The position numbers and the translations under genes were made by a program. The notes under the pieces were generated by a model. That model did no database searches, had not been told where the DNA came from, and saw nothing but the letters and a program-made list of their open reading frames with translations. Below are positions 33,975 to 47,271 of a DNA stretch of 64,000 nucleotides, piece after piece (within the stretch, counting starts at the first letter, position 1; every line of letters starts with the position of its first letter). The DNA comes from Cotesia glomerata (taxonomy: Eukaryota > Arthropoda > Insecta > Hymenoptera > Braconidae), in the NCBI RefSeq assembly GCF_020080835.1, contig NC_058158.1, positions 33,188,305 through 33,252,304 on the forward strand, given 5' to 3'.

Positions 33975-34714
33975 CAAGATTGTGCTTTGCATGATCATTT
34001 TTTCAATAAAATAAATTATTTAATATTCATATTAATCCATACACTAATAGAAGAAACTTTTATAAGAAGCTTGTTTTGAACAGACAAATATAATATTTAA
34101 TGCAGTTCAACCGATTGCTGTTTCGTCTTAAATAAATGTTTGTAACATTAACAAACCTTTAGTACAGTGAAAGCAAATATTTATTTTTGGGGATAATGTT
34201 TAGTAACAATTAATAAATATTTATTCAACGGACATTGCAAATGTTTTAACTTGTATTGAGACTTATGTTGACATTAGACGTTCAAAATGTCTCTAAAGCT
34301 GGGATTGACTCGTCTAATATTGAAATTTAGTATCTCGGTTATTGAAGCAACAAAATTTATTTGTAGTATTGAGTTTATTACTTCTTTGTGACGTTGATTA
34401 GAATTTTGTTGCTTGGTTGTCGATCAATGCTGGATTGTGTTAATACTAATTTTACAAAAGTTTGAAGTTTTTATGTCTAGATTTAAAATCAAATTTTTAT
34501 TTTTATGATTTAATGATAAGAAAATATAATTGTTAATAAAGTCGAAGGGCAACTTTACTTTTTTTCATAAAAAATTTATTAAAGTTTGACCCTATTTTCG
34601 TGTAAAAGCTGATCAATAAATATTATCTACAGAATATAGTTCAGAAAATTTTATTTTAAGTAAAAAAAAACCAGATATATTTATGATTATTTAAAAAAAA
34701 AAAAAAGTGCTTAC
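33975..34714. other. AT-rich spacer
   Basis: No exon recognised. AAATATTTATT-type words near 34170-34240 resemble the arms of the 51739-52209 element. Confidence 0.4.
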
Positions 34715-36444
34715 CACGCTTGACAGTTTTTTCTTCGGTGAAAACAGAAGTTGGAGACACTTCATAATTATCATGAAAACTTTCGATGAAGCTCTTATTT
34801 GTCGTAGTTGAAGTTGACTCAGTTGGAGTTATTAACGAGTCTCGATGACGTCGGGAGTGCTGTAACAATAGATAAATTTAATTAAGCATCAACTGATTAA
34901 AAATAGGATTTGAATTAAAATCACTGTAGAAAATAAAAATAATAAATTAAAAAAAACTCCGTTTGAAATTAAAGAAAGCTTTTTTTTTGATTGGTAAGAA
35001 ATGAACGCAACTGTAAAAATTAGACGTTTTATTTTATGGGAAATAAAAGTCCTTTAATTTAGTTAGCGATAAATTAACTTCCTGAGAAAAATACTGGGTG
35101 GTTTTCCGCTTTACGATTATAGACTAGTGCTCGTGAATCCGCTTTTCGTAAAGCACTTTATAAACCGACTGGCGAATAATGTTCATCGACGTCTATGAGT
35201 TCTCTCATAAATTGACTCTTGTCTTCTTTTTCATTACGGTCCAAAAGATTATTAATATTCTTGTCTTATGCTCCGCAGATCATTATCATGATGACTATAA
35301 AATATTAAATGAGATATTTATTGCAGAACATGAGCTAATAAGAATGTCTACTAAAGTCAAAATTAAAACTCAATTTCTTTTGCAATAACAATTACATCGT
35401 GGTTTACTAAAAAAAAAATTTTTAATAAATTAACACGGAGCGATTGTTAATTTATTCATCTCTATCTTCAAGACAAAGACTAAGTTTTTGAACTGTTTAA
35501 CAATTCACAGCGGTCCTTGGTTGTAAAATTTTAACCACTTCTTCTTTCTAGTATAAAAAAAACTACTTCTTGACGACAATGTCTTTTTACTGCATAAACT
35601 CAATGAATAAAATAACTCCCACGGGGCATAATTGTGCAATGAAACCCACGAAATATTTCTTCTTCTCATTTCCTTTATCTCAATATTAAAGACTACTTTC
35701 TTAAACTTTATAATCGAATTATTTTAATGATCTTCCTTGATTATCGGAAGTAAAATCTGCTATTGCTGAAATTAAATCGATAGTTTATTTTTACAAATAA
35801 CAAAAAAAAGTAACTTTTGTATAAATGGTATTATGAAAAAGTTTTCCATTTTATTTGCACTTAATTAGACGTCTTACTTATGCACCTGCTTCGCTAAAAA
35901 AAGAATTAAAATAAATTTATAATGTCTGTTCTTATTAAGCTCCATATCTTGGTACCATAGTTTGCAATAATTAATATTTCCATTGTTATTATTAGATCAA
36001 TAAAAAAAGCTACTTAATATATTTGAAACTAATACCAAAGTCAGCAAAGGTGCAATTAAAATCAGTTGATAGCAGTAGAATCGTGATGTAAATTGTCGTA
36101 ATTCATGAATAATATCTTCTCGACAGAATGAGCAAATCTATGGCTCACATATCAGGCATTAGTTAGCGAGTTAGTTAGTTTGTACAGTTTAAGGAAATGG
36201 AAAAGGACATTTTGTGATGGATACGTGGAGGAGTGATTAAGTAGAGAGTGCAGAAGCGGTTCTGTTGAATCCGTTTTCCAGTGTGAGCTTACGGGCTCTA
36301 AAGAAACGAATCAGGGAATAGAAATAAAAAAGTTTCCTTGGAGGATCACCTTCATCGATTCACGTTGGTAATCGCTAGGAGAACCATTTTGTACATGAGC
36401 AAATGGATTTCCCTTGCCATCCACACACAGACTAATGTTATCAG
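34715..36444 (-). CDS. Two candidate internal exons of an unrecognised minus-strand gene
   Basis: Minus-strand exon 36444-36350 has an acceptor (CATAG), a donor GTGATC and an open frame DNISLCVDGKGNPFAHVQNG ending in phase 0. Exon 34859-34715 has an acceptor TTACAG, a donor GTAAGC and an open frame only in phase 0 (HSRRHRDSLITPTESTSTTT), ending in phase 1. The phases match, so the two can join across 1.5 kb. The content (soluble, Ser/Thr-rich, glycosylation-like) suggests an extracellular segment. Further exons to the left are not identified. I do not recognise the protein. Between the exons (34860-36349) nothing else is evident. Confidence 0.4.
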
Positions 36445-36967
36445 CTATGTCGAATGTGTCTCACTGGCACTTTGCTAGGATTCACTGCCGATAGACTAAA
36501 TTTATTTCTTGTTACGTTACTTTAACTTTTTTTTTCTTTTAGTGTATTTTCACGTGATTCCATACACGACAACAACAACTACGGAAACAACAACTAACGC
36601 TCTTTTTTATGTGACTTCGAAGCTCAAAAAGACATTTAGATACTGATCAATTTAATGCACACTGAATCAATTTTATTTTTATGTCTTACGTGCCAGGACG
36701 TATTTTTATTACCCACTATTTTTCAATTACACCATCAACCATCATACAAAACTTTTATCTCCACTCTACAGACTCCAAATTGTACTTGTAAAAACTGCTC
36801 TGGCGGCTCTAAATCACATTTTTTTTTTTTTCTATAAAATATTAATGATATCAGTCATAATTTTTTATCATTTCTTCAATCCTCTTCCTTACTATATTTT
36901 TTCCCCTGTTTTATTTTAGATGGTTTTTCATCGAAAGTGTTTATCACAACATTTTAAACTTCTTCCA

Positions 36968-36971
36968 CTTT

Positions 36972-37006
<35 letters not shown>
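36968..37006. repeat. Long poly-T tract
   Basis: About 39 consecutive T, probably the tail of a retroposed sequence on the minus strand or a simple repeat. Assembly length is uncertain. Confidence 0.8.
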
Positions 37007-37008
<2 letters not shown>

Positions 37009-38288
37009 CAAGAAACTAACTTGCAGAACGTGCTTCATCACAGAAGTAAGATGAAACATTGTAAAGAAAGTTAAACAGTAAATTTTCAACGTGTGGTCGA
37101 ATGGAGTAACACTCGGTTGTTGAAGTTAAAAACATTTTGTATATATACCATACCTTCATACTGATACCTACATCTATAAAAGAAATGACAAAGTCAAGGA
37201 AGCAATCAACGGTTACACTCGCAGCACATACAACTTATTTTCGAGAGACAACTGCAGTGAAACTTATGACATCTAAATCCAAACTATTTTCTATTTCAAT
37301 CAGAAAATAAATATGAAGTATAAATTTTTCAACAGCTTTAATAACAAACATAAACGCTTAATAATTTGACCTGATTTTCCTTAGTACATTGAGAAGCTAA
37401 AGAGCTTGCTCGCGTGATGGAGAGCAATGAAATCTCGGACTGAAGCATAGCACGCTCAACCGAGCCGGAAGCTACCAAGTAGAAAAGTCTCGTTAAGCTT
37501 ATCTATTTGCTCTGTACTCAGCACCTTTGGCGATCTCTTACGTTTTTTATCGTGTTTGATTATTTATTTTTCAAAATTTTTCTAGCACACCCCATTTTAC
37601 ATACAGCACAGTTGAGTATTTACGCGTGCTATCTTATTCCTCAACGCCGGTAATTTTTCACCGACTCAATCTCAATCTTGCGCAGCAATATCACATAAAA
37701 TACATTACAATATAACTGCCAGCAAGGCTCTTGTACCTCACAACTTTTTCCACTCGGTTTTGCCAGACATTTTTAGCTTTACAGTTACTGGCAGTGAAAT
37801 CTAAATCGTAACAGTTGAGGCTACAGTAGCAGTGTAAGAGAAAAGCAAAGTAGTATTAGTATAAGTATAAGTAGAGTGCTGGTTACTAGTGGTAGTTTCT
37901 TTTATACCCGTGGTTTTATAGGGGTGAATGCACATTAATATCCACTCACACCTAGCACTCTCTTTCACTCGACTTGCTTCAGTGAGATCTTGAGCGGCTT
38001 AATGTACCCGAAGAACGACGACAACCAAGGCGACGGCGACCCACTTCCGATTTCGAGAAGATAGTTATAACCTGTTGATTTCATAGATTCGAATTAAAAA
38101 CCACAAAAAGCAACACATTTTCCCTAAATCTTGTAAGCGTTTAAGTCCTTATGTGTACAAACATATTGCTAAGATAATACGCATTTGTCGGTTTAAATTC
38201 CGAGATCTAGAGATTTTTTTAAGCCCTTCATTCTACAGTTAAATTTCACCGGATAGAATAAAAGTGGATTAAGAGAACAGAAGCTTAC

Positions 38289-38395
38289 CAATGTGAATTT
38301 TTAACTAAATATGGGTCAGGTGCAGCTTGATGTACAGCAGCATAAAATGTCACGAGAAGAAATCTGAGGTGAAAAGCCCTTTGAGTTAACACCAT
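38289..38395 (-). CDS. Candidate first coding exon with signal peptide
   Basis: Minus-strand ATG at 38395 opens MVLTQRAFHLRFLLVTFY followed by AAVHQAAPDPYLVKNSHW and a consensus GTAAGC donor, phase 2. The start looks like a signal peptide with a cleavage site near AAVHQA. It may be the start of the same gene as the exons at 36444-36350 and 34859-34715, but those begin in phase 1, so at least one unseen exon with phase 2 entry must lie between. The flanking DNA (37370-38060) is GC-richer than the rest. Confidence 0.4.
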
Positions 38396-40516
38396 GGAGC
38401 TAAAAGCTTTAGCGCCCTGGGAGAGAGAAACCGAAACAAAAGGAAAATACCGACGATGGCTATACATAGACCCAACACAAATCTTGTTGCAGTAGTTTTC
38501 ACTTACAAAAGGGTGTCATCATCTTTCGTTTGCAAGCAATACACTATATTGAGCAGATAGCTGATAGCCAGATAGCTCTTGTATTCAATGCTCTATTTCA
38601 CTTGGGTTGCTTCTCATTCTTTTGTACCATCGAGGACAAAGAATATTGCTACTGCATCCGTATCACTCTTTCATTGTCTTTTGTAGTGAGCTTACAAAGC
38701 TGGATTGAGGTTTTCGCAATGATAGATTTATTAATTTGATGTGTTTCCTATTTTTTAACATATTTTGTGTTTTCTTAAAAAAAAAAAAAATAGTTAGACA
38801 ATCAGTTCAACGATCCAGTTTGGATAGATTAAAGGGACACAGTATCGAATGTCTATGAAATAATTAATTAGTTATAAAGCTCAGTAGTTAGTGGGCGAGT
38901 ATATGAGAAATTCAAATTAGTTCGTATCGATTGGCGGTAAGATCTCTATTTATGGATTTTAGAAGCAAGTTGGCTTGGTTTAATAAGAAGTAATGAGAAA
39001 TTGATCGATAGAAATGGCCGCGCATGAATACTTATTAGGAATTTCAAATAATCTTCCGACTAATATCAGTCTCGGTAGATACACGTAGTTATATTACAAG
39101 CAGTAATGATTACACTGGATCCATTACCCAGAGCTCGTAATTTTAGTTGTATACAAGAGACGGTATATACCTAGGACTAGTAAACTCTTATCAGAAGCAA
39201 ACCAATATCACTAGTTAGTCTTGCCGCGGGCTTTTGAATCACCAGTTGCCTGATCTCTTTGATGAATATCTGGATTAATTCGTTAATTACAAGGGAACTT
39301 TTTGATTTACAATGAAGAGGGTCTCTGATGGTATAGAAAATTATTAAAGACAATTAATTTTATAGATACTGATCTACGTTTAATATAATTTTTGCCATTT
39401 TTAAGGAATTAAGAGGTTGATCCTTCTGATGTTTACCGAAATTAAATATTGGTACGCTTGCAATTTATTGTTTCATAAAGTTTTGGATCTCTGTTTTATT
39501 GTTATTATTAAAAAGCTTAAAAAAATGTCACTTTTAAATTATAATTCTTTTTTATCTTATTTAGCTGGTAAGTCGCCAGACAGGAAGCGGAGACAAAAAT
39601 AGTTCTTCTCGTGGTTAGAATAATGCAATTTTATGAGTTTATCAACAACGGCAAAACGGTATTGTCAAGTTGGTTTAACTTTTCCTCTTGTAGTATAATC
39701 CGTTCGTATTTTTTAACTATATTTCCAGGAAGATTATAAGTGAATAATACTTATAAAAAGTAAATTAAACAGGTTAAATCAACTGGGATGTTTTACGAAT
39801 AAATTAAATCCTTTTATTGTGATTTGTGTGTCTGTGACGAATTAACGATTTTACGGCTATTTTATTTCGATAAATATTTTTCAAATGTACTAGCAATGAG
39901 ACTGTTGAATTCAACGATTTAAAATTAGTCATGATTAACGGCGTATCGATAATAAAATAGCAGTTACGACATTTTTTTAAAATTTTATATTGTTAATTGT
40001 AAAACACACGAGTATTCTGTTATCACGTTAATGTCTGCATTGAATTGTATTCCGAAATATATGAATCAGTAATGCTGCTATTTCTTGTTTTATTGTATTA
40101 ACGGTTCAATGCTCGAAATTATCGATTTCGCGGTTTAAATTGAGTATGCGTACAAATAAATAATATACATGGATGTGTATACATATATTGATAACAATAA
40201 TAATAATAATAATAATAATAAAAATAATGATAACAACAATCATAATATCGTTGCGAATGAAATGCATATTCATATACACATACACGTTCGATGACTGATG
40301 ATATCTCGTATCAATGCAGTGATATATATACAAACCATTTAATAGTTATAGCTCGGTTTGGTTTTGACTAATTTTCTGTCAAATAGTATAGTCTAAATGT
40401 GAATGTGCAGGCGTCAGTTTTCGATATGCTTCATAAAGTTAAAGTTCACAAAATAATTTGTGTAACTTAAAAATAGTATACTTTTTTTTATTTATTTGTT
40501 TAATTATTAAAAAAAG
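38396..40516. other. Non-coding stretch upstream of the mucin-lectin gene
   Basis: No supported exon. An (ATA)n microsatellite is at about 40195-40235. The last 100 bases are the 5' leader of the 40517 gene. Confidence 0.45.
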
Positions 40517-43500
40517 ATGAACAATCATCAATTTCTGTATGTAATTTTTGTTAATATTTGTTTTTCGACGACTATTAAAATTACACTCGGAGATGGCAAC
40601 GAAGTAAAATCACTGGATAATAACAATGAGGATACTCGCCGAAGTGAAAACAATCCATTGGCGGATTTTTATGCTAAATCGGTAACTATTGATCTCAAAA
40701 TTGATGATTTTGATGAGAGAATCCAAAAGGTGTTAAATGAGCAGATTAATTCGCGAAGATCGGCAATTGACGCGGCACTCAGACGTGAAGAATTAGACTC
40801 AGGTGAAAAAAATATTTTTTACCGACGAAACAATGACAGTCCAATAGATAACTTAAAAGTCGAAGGTACCGATGAAGCAATTAATCAAGATCAACTAGAT
40901 GCTACGGAACCGAGGGGTGGGATAGATTCTCAGGAGTTACATTCAGGGGAAAAACAGCGGATAACAAATGAGGTTAGCAGGCGTTGTTTACTTGCTGGTT
41001 CTTTAATGTTTAAGCATCATTTCATTGAAAAAATTGATTTTATTAGTAGACCTTTCAAAAAATTTTGGCAGAAACCTTGGAAACCTCTTTGGCATCCCTT
41101 TTTCTTTCCTAAATCTCGACGACCAACTCCACGTCCTCGTTCACCACCATCTCCTCTTCCCCCTCCACCACCAAAACCTAAATCAACTCATCCACCCACA
41201 ACTGAACCACCAACAACTGAACCACCCACAACTGAGCCACCTACCACTGAACCACCCACAACTGAACCACCTACCACTGAACCACCCACAACTGAACCAC
41301 CTACAACTGAACCACCCACAACTGAACCACCTACAACTGAACCACCCACAACTAAACCACCTACAACTGAACCACCCACAACTGAACCACCCACAACTAA
41401 ACCACCCACAACTGAACCACCCACAACTGAACCACCTACAACTGAACCACCCACAACTGAACCACCTACAACTGAACCACCCACAACTGAACCACCTACA
41501 ACTGAACCACCCACAACTGAACCACCTACAACTGAACCACCTACAACTGAACCACCTACAACTGAACCACCCACAACTGAACCACCCACAACTAAACCAC
41601 CCACAACTGAACCACCCACAACTAAACCACCCACAACTGAACCACCCACAACTGAACCACCCACAACTGAACCACCTACAACTGAACCACCCACAACTGA
41701 ACCACCGACAACTGAACCACCCACAACTGAACCACCTACAACTGAACCACCCACAACTGAACCACCCACAACTGAACCACCCACAACTGAACCACCTACA
41801 ACTGAACCACCCACAACTGAACCACCCACAACTGAACCACCGACAACTCCACCACCCACAACTGAACCACCACCGCCTCCAACTCAAAAAGCGACGTCAC
41901 GTAAGACACGAAAACCAAGACCGACTAGAAACCGATGGGATCAAAATAAAAAAAAAATGTTTGATCCGAATGATAAATATTTTAAACGTACTACTCCTTA
42001 TTTAGGGTACCATTCTAATAAAACAAAAAAGGTTTTCACTCCGGACAAGTCGTTTTTCACTGTATTTGCAAAATTCATGACAGATAACCCATTTTCGATT
42101 ACAGACTCTTCTGAAGTAGAGCATGTAGCTAGTAAAAAACCATACAGTAAGGGACATTCAGCTATTTGGGAGCGAGATGAAAACGGTTTTGTTAATACAA
42201 AGAAACCACATAAATCAGAAAATTTAATTGATAAAAATTCAAATAAAACTGAGTACTTGATAACTAGACATCCTCATAAGGGAAGGGATTTAGTTACCAA
42301 AAATCCAAATAAAGTTAAGCACTCAACAATCTACAAATTACATTATGGAGATTCATTCACTAAAAAATCAGTCAAGGATAATTATTTAATCACCAAAAAA
42401 TCGTATGGAAAAAATCATTCATTTACTAAAAAACCATTTGACGATGGAAATTTAATTACTAAAAAATCAAAGGGAAAAGTAAATTCATTTACTAAAGAGT
42501 CATTTGATGATGAAAATTTAGTTACTAAAAAGTCACACGGAAAAAAACATTTCATTACTAAAAAATTATTCGAAAATGAACATTTAGTAACTAAGAAATC
42601 ACTTGAGAAATATAATTCATCCATTAAAGAACCATTCAATTATGGAAATGTGGTTACTAAAAAATCACATAAAAATGACTATTTATCCATTAAAAAAATG
42701 TATGAAAACGGTCCCTTAGTTACTAAGAAATCACAAGGAAAAGGATATTCATTCACTAAAAAACCACACGTGATCGGTAATTTAGTTACTGAAAAATCAA
42801 GTAAAAAAACACATTCATTTACTAAAGAACCATATGAAACCAGACATTCAAGTACTAAACATACATTTAGTAAAGGTCATTCATTTACAAACAAGTTATA
42901 TACAAATAAATCTTTAGTTACTAATAATTTACCCAGCAAAACATATTTACCAACTAAAGCATTATATGAAAATGGACTTTTAGTTACAAAAGGTCCGACT
43001 AAAATCCATAATTCAGTTACTAAAGTATTTAATAAAACGGAATATGTTATTAACGAGAAAATTACCAAGGGTTATAGTGAAAGAGGGTACCGAGTAACTA
43101 ACAAACATCGCATTACAAAACACATGTTAACAAATAAACCACAAATAGATAGGTCGAGTACCGAGAGTCAAAAGAGGGTAACAAAACTTTCTACATTATC
43201 TTCATCTCGCATTAGATCTGATGAAATTAATCGTAAAACTACTTTGAACCCTTTCAAAATAACTAAACATACTTTTAATATCTCTAAATCTTCACAACAT
43301 AAAATCCTTAAAAATGTCACTCAATCTCACTTAGGGAACAACAATGCTACAAAGTTCTATAAGTACTTACTAACTATTGGTAAAAAAACAACTCGTAAAG
43401 TTGATCATATGAACATTAAACAATCACATACAACTAAACATCATAAGAGCAAAAATCTCAATGATCATTCAAGATCAACGAAGAGTATCATCTCAGAAAA

Positions 43501-46500
43501 GCTTACGACATTACCTGGTTCTCTTCGAACACACAAATCATCTACTAGAAAGTCTATGAATAAATTTAAAGTTACAAAACCACTAAAAGTAATGTCTACA
43601 ACATCTAAACTTACTACGCATAGTAAAACGAAACAAAAACATACTACAAAATCTAACAAAAATTTAGAACTAATGAAAAATCACACCAAATTCTTAAAGA
43701 CTTCAACCATCATTCCTAAAACGGCTAAGATAGATGAGACACATAAAAAAGTAGGGCATAAATCGACTACAAAATTGCTTAAACATACAGTCTTGACAAA
43801 AAGCACTACAAAAATTCTAAATACTACAGTGGGTATTGCAGGAACTAATAAGCGTTCTACGCTTTATAAAAAACCTAAAAAAAATGAAAACAGCAAAAAA
43901 AAGATCCAGCAAAAGACTACAATTAAAGCTAAAAAAACAACAATCAAATCTAAAAATACGACAGTCAAACCTAAGACGACAACCGTCAAACCTAAAAAAA
44001 CGACAGTAAAATCTAAAAAGACTACAATTAAAGCTAAAAAGACAACAATCAAATCTAAAAAGACGACAATCAAACCTAAGACGACAACCGTAAAACCTAA
44101 AAAGACGACAGTCAAATTTAAAAAGACTACAATTAAAGCTAAAAAAACAACAATCAAATCTAAAAAGACGACAGTCAAACCTATGGCGACAACCGTAAAA
44201 CCTAAAAAGACGACAGTCAAATCTAAAAAGACTACAATTAAAGCTAAAAAAACAGCAATCAAATCTAAAAAGACGACAGTCAAACCTATGGCGACAACCG
44301 TAGAACCTAAAAATACGACAGTCAAATCTAAAAAGACTACAATTAAAGCTAAAAAAACAGCAATCAAATCTAAAAAGACGACAGACAAACCTATGGCGAC
44401 AACCGTAGAACCTAAAAAGACGACAGTCAAATCTAAAAAGACTACAATTAAAGCTAAAAAAACAGCAATCAAATCTAAAAAGACGACAGTCAAATCTAAA
44501 AAGACTACAATTGAAGCTAAAAAAACAACAATCAAATCTAAAAAGACGACAGTCAAACCTATGGCGACAACCGTAAAACCTAAAAAGACGACAGTCAAAT
44601 CTAAAAAGACTACAATTAAACCTAAAAAAACAACAAAAAAATCTAAAAAGACGACAGTCAAACCTAAGACGACAACCGTAAAACCTAAAAAGACGACAGT
44701 CAAATCTAAAAAGACTACAATTGAAGCTAAAAAAACAACAATCAAATCTAAAAAGACGACAGTCAAACCTATGGCGACAACCGTAAAACCTAAAAAGATG
44801 ACAGTCAAATCTAAAAAGACTACAATTAAAGCTAAAAAAACAACAATAAAATCTAAAAAGACGACAGTCAAACCTAAGACGACAACCGTCAAACCTAAAA
44901 AGACGACAATCAAATTTAAAAAGACGATAATTCAACCTAGAAAGACCACAATGAAACTTAGAAAGACGACAATCAAAATTAAAAAGACGACAACGAAACC
45001 TAAAAAGACCACAATCAAACCTAAGAGTACTAAAAAACCTCAAAAGAAGTTACCCTTAACTACTAAAAAACGTTTGACCACAACAAAACAAACGACAGTA
45101 TTTCCGAAATGGAGACCTAGAGAACCCCGTATAGGGGGACGAAGCCGACCAAAAGTACCTTTCATAGCCGTAGGTATCCATCCAAAACATGCATACAATG
45201 GTATCTTAATGCCTTACGACAAACCTTGGGAACCATTAACCGAACCAAAAAATCCAAGAACCCAAATAACTTTAGTTAATTTAATCGAAGACTTGAAGCC
45301 AAAAAATAATTCCTCATTTCCTATAATTTTAACTATTAAACAAAAACACAAACCTTGTAAATGCTGCCATAACAATTGTCCTCCTACATGTAACAAATCC
45401 TGTTGTAAAACTACCAATTGTAGAAAATCCCATTGTAAATGTTGCAATAGACCTTGTTATAAAAATTTTCATAGACAATTAGAAAATATTGAAGAAGTTG
45501 GCACATCGAAATTTCAACTTCAGACTCAACAAGGCGATTCAAACGATGTAGGCGTTCGTTTATTGGACACTAGAGAAGACCAGAGTGACGTCATTGGAAG
45601 AATTGATGTGGAACCAGATACGGAAACGACCATAGAGCCTATTGCTCTTAGACATGAGATGCATCATGGGAAGAAAGGAAAAAAATCCTTCCGTGAAAAG
45701 TTTTTGATAGAGTGTTTGACTCGAAAGAAAAATTGCGACAAGCACCAAAATGATGATCAATCATCTGAAACCGAAAATAATGATAATGACCATATTATAA
45801 AAAGGAAAAATCCTTTTGCAGCGCATGGAGACACACCAGCTGAAGATAAAAATTTAACTAAACTGGCCTACGTTATTTCGAAGCACATTGTTAATAGTTT
45901 GCCTAAAGACATGCGAAACAGCAATTGGGCAGCCGATTTGGCCTTTAAAATTGTGTACGAAAAATTAAAAATGTATGATTCTGGTAGTTTCGGTTTACCT
46001 CCTTTTGGATTACCTTTTCAGCAAAACTACATGTATGGTAACAGTTCTAATAATGGAAGTAATGACTGTTGCGGCTGTTGTTGTGATGGGGAAGATGAAA
46101 CTTCAGATGCTTCTTATAGAAGTCAATTGGACTCTCAGATCAACGTTAAAGTTGGAAATGAAAACACGTACAAGTGTTTGCCAACAATTGATAAGCCACC
46201 GAGTGAAGGTTACGTTCTGCTTGAAAATGTTGGATGGTTTAAATTCCATGATGAACAGAAGCCGTGGAATGAAGCAAGAAAACAATGCTTCAGAGAAGGC
46301 GCTCATTTAGCATTTATGGAATCTCCACAAGAAACTCAAGTTTGTATTTATACCAATATATTTTAATGAATGCATAAGATTACGCAAGACTTGATAAATT
46401 ATGAATGTTACTAATGATTTCAATTGTTTTCAGTGGTGTATTGATCATCTTCTAAAAGGATCTGGGGAAGAACTATTTTTGGGAATTCACAACTATTTTA

Positions 46501-46682
46501 GGGAAGACTGGGTGTCTGTAAGTAACACAGATGTAGAAAAAATGAAACATTTGAAATGGTCAAAAAAGGAACCAGATGAGTACAGATTTTATAATTGTGC
46601 AATTATAAACCCTAAAAATAAGTTAGTTAGCCGAGAATCATGTACTGTTGATCATCCATTTATTTGTAAAGTTCCACTGTAA
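40517..46682 (+). CDS. Giant secreted mucin with C-terminal C-type lectin domain
   Basis: Two exons, 40517-46339 and 46434-46682, phase-0 intron inside the lectin domain; 2023 residues. Order: signal peptide (MNNHQFLYVIFVNICFST); acidic N-terminal module with TNEVSRRCLLAGSLM (about 150-165) shared with the 19408 gene; Pro-rich linker; about 45 copies of TTEPP (about 227-450); imperfect TKKxxxxxHSFTKKP repeats (about 510-860); long KTTxK repeats (about 1134-1510); a Cys-rich block CKCCHNNCPPTCNKSCCK... (about 1613-1650); a second cluster DCCGCCCDGED (about 1850); and a C-type lectin domain (about 1895-2023) with WFKF, ARKQCFREGAHLA, LGIH, EPD and HPFICK. EPD resembles the EPN/QPD sugar-binding triplet. 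The Thr blocks should be O-glycosylated. A role in gut lining, cuticle, venom or silk-like matrix is possible but not shown. AATAAA follows at about 46718. Confidence 0.85.
41194..41868 (+). repeat. 15-bp minisatellite coding TTEPP
   Basis: About 45 units of CCACCCACAACTGAA with CCT/CCC third-base variants and occasional TTKPP units. It is coding in the 40517 gene. Long frames on both strands here are shadows of the repeat. Confidence 0.95.
43916..45040 (+). repeat. KTT-type coding minisatellite
   Basis: Repeats of 15-18 bp (AAAAAGACGACAGTCAAA...) grouped in higher-order blocks of roughly 105 bp, for example TTVKPMATTVKP recurring. It encodes Lys/Thr-rich sequence in the 40517 gene. Confidence 0.9.
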
Positions 46683-47271
46683 CATAATATTTTCACATAT
46701 CAATAAGCTTCGTGTTGAATAAATATCTATATGAAAAAAAAAGGTTCCCGACACATATTTTATAATTATTTTTTTCCTATTCTGTGTTAAGCATTTTATC
46801 TCAGGCTGCTCAAGTTTGTCGTATTTTTTTGCTGCAAGTTTATTCCGAAAGATAAATATCTTCAGCCCGGTACTGTATACCAGTGTTCCACAAAAAATGT
46901 ATAGAAAAAAATGAACCTTATGATAAAAAAGGCGAATAGTATCACAAAAAGTCAGGTAGCCTGTACTGGGAAAAGAACTCAAGAGAACAGAGACGTTGTT
47001 GTTAGACGAAAAGACCTTCAGCTTTACTTATTCTCAGCCCACGTGGGACTCAAGTTTCTATTCATAAGTTCTTTCGGTGACTCATGTTCGTGATGGGGGG
47101 TAGTTCACGGGCTTCTTTTCTTCTCTTCTCCAGTAGCTTCATCCACCGCAAAAACTAAATTCATTTTTAGTTTCCGTCAGTCTTCCGTTCTGAGAGTACA
47201 CAGTGCGTCGGTTAAATAACATATTATATATATTTTTTTTTAATTATTTTGTAATTAGTTTTATTAGAGCA
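46683..47271. other. Intergenic gap between the two lectin genes
   Basis: 3' flank of the mucin-lectin and promoter side of the next gene. A frame beginning at 47203 starts with GTG, so it is not a start. CAGTGCG near 47200 could be an initiator. Confidence 0.45.

Noticed and set aside
35179..35388. Plus-strand frame with an acceptor-like CTCCGCAG and DHYHDDYK
   Set aside because: The downstream donor is poor and no linked exon is found.
41183..41887. Minus-strand frames made of SCGWF or VVGGS repeats
   Set aside because: They are antisense translations of the TTEPP minisatellite.
41025..42005. Plus-strand frame rich in PQLNH repeats
   Set aside because: Another frame of the TTEPP repeat; no start context or domain.
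43817..45043. Minus-strand frames rich in Phe/Arg or Val/Leu
   Set aside because: They are antisense to the Lys/Thr repeats of the mucin-lectin gene.
47203..47271. Upstream start of the C-type lectin at 47203
   Set aside because: The codon there is GTG; the first in-frame ATG is at 47272 and opens a good signal peptide.
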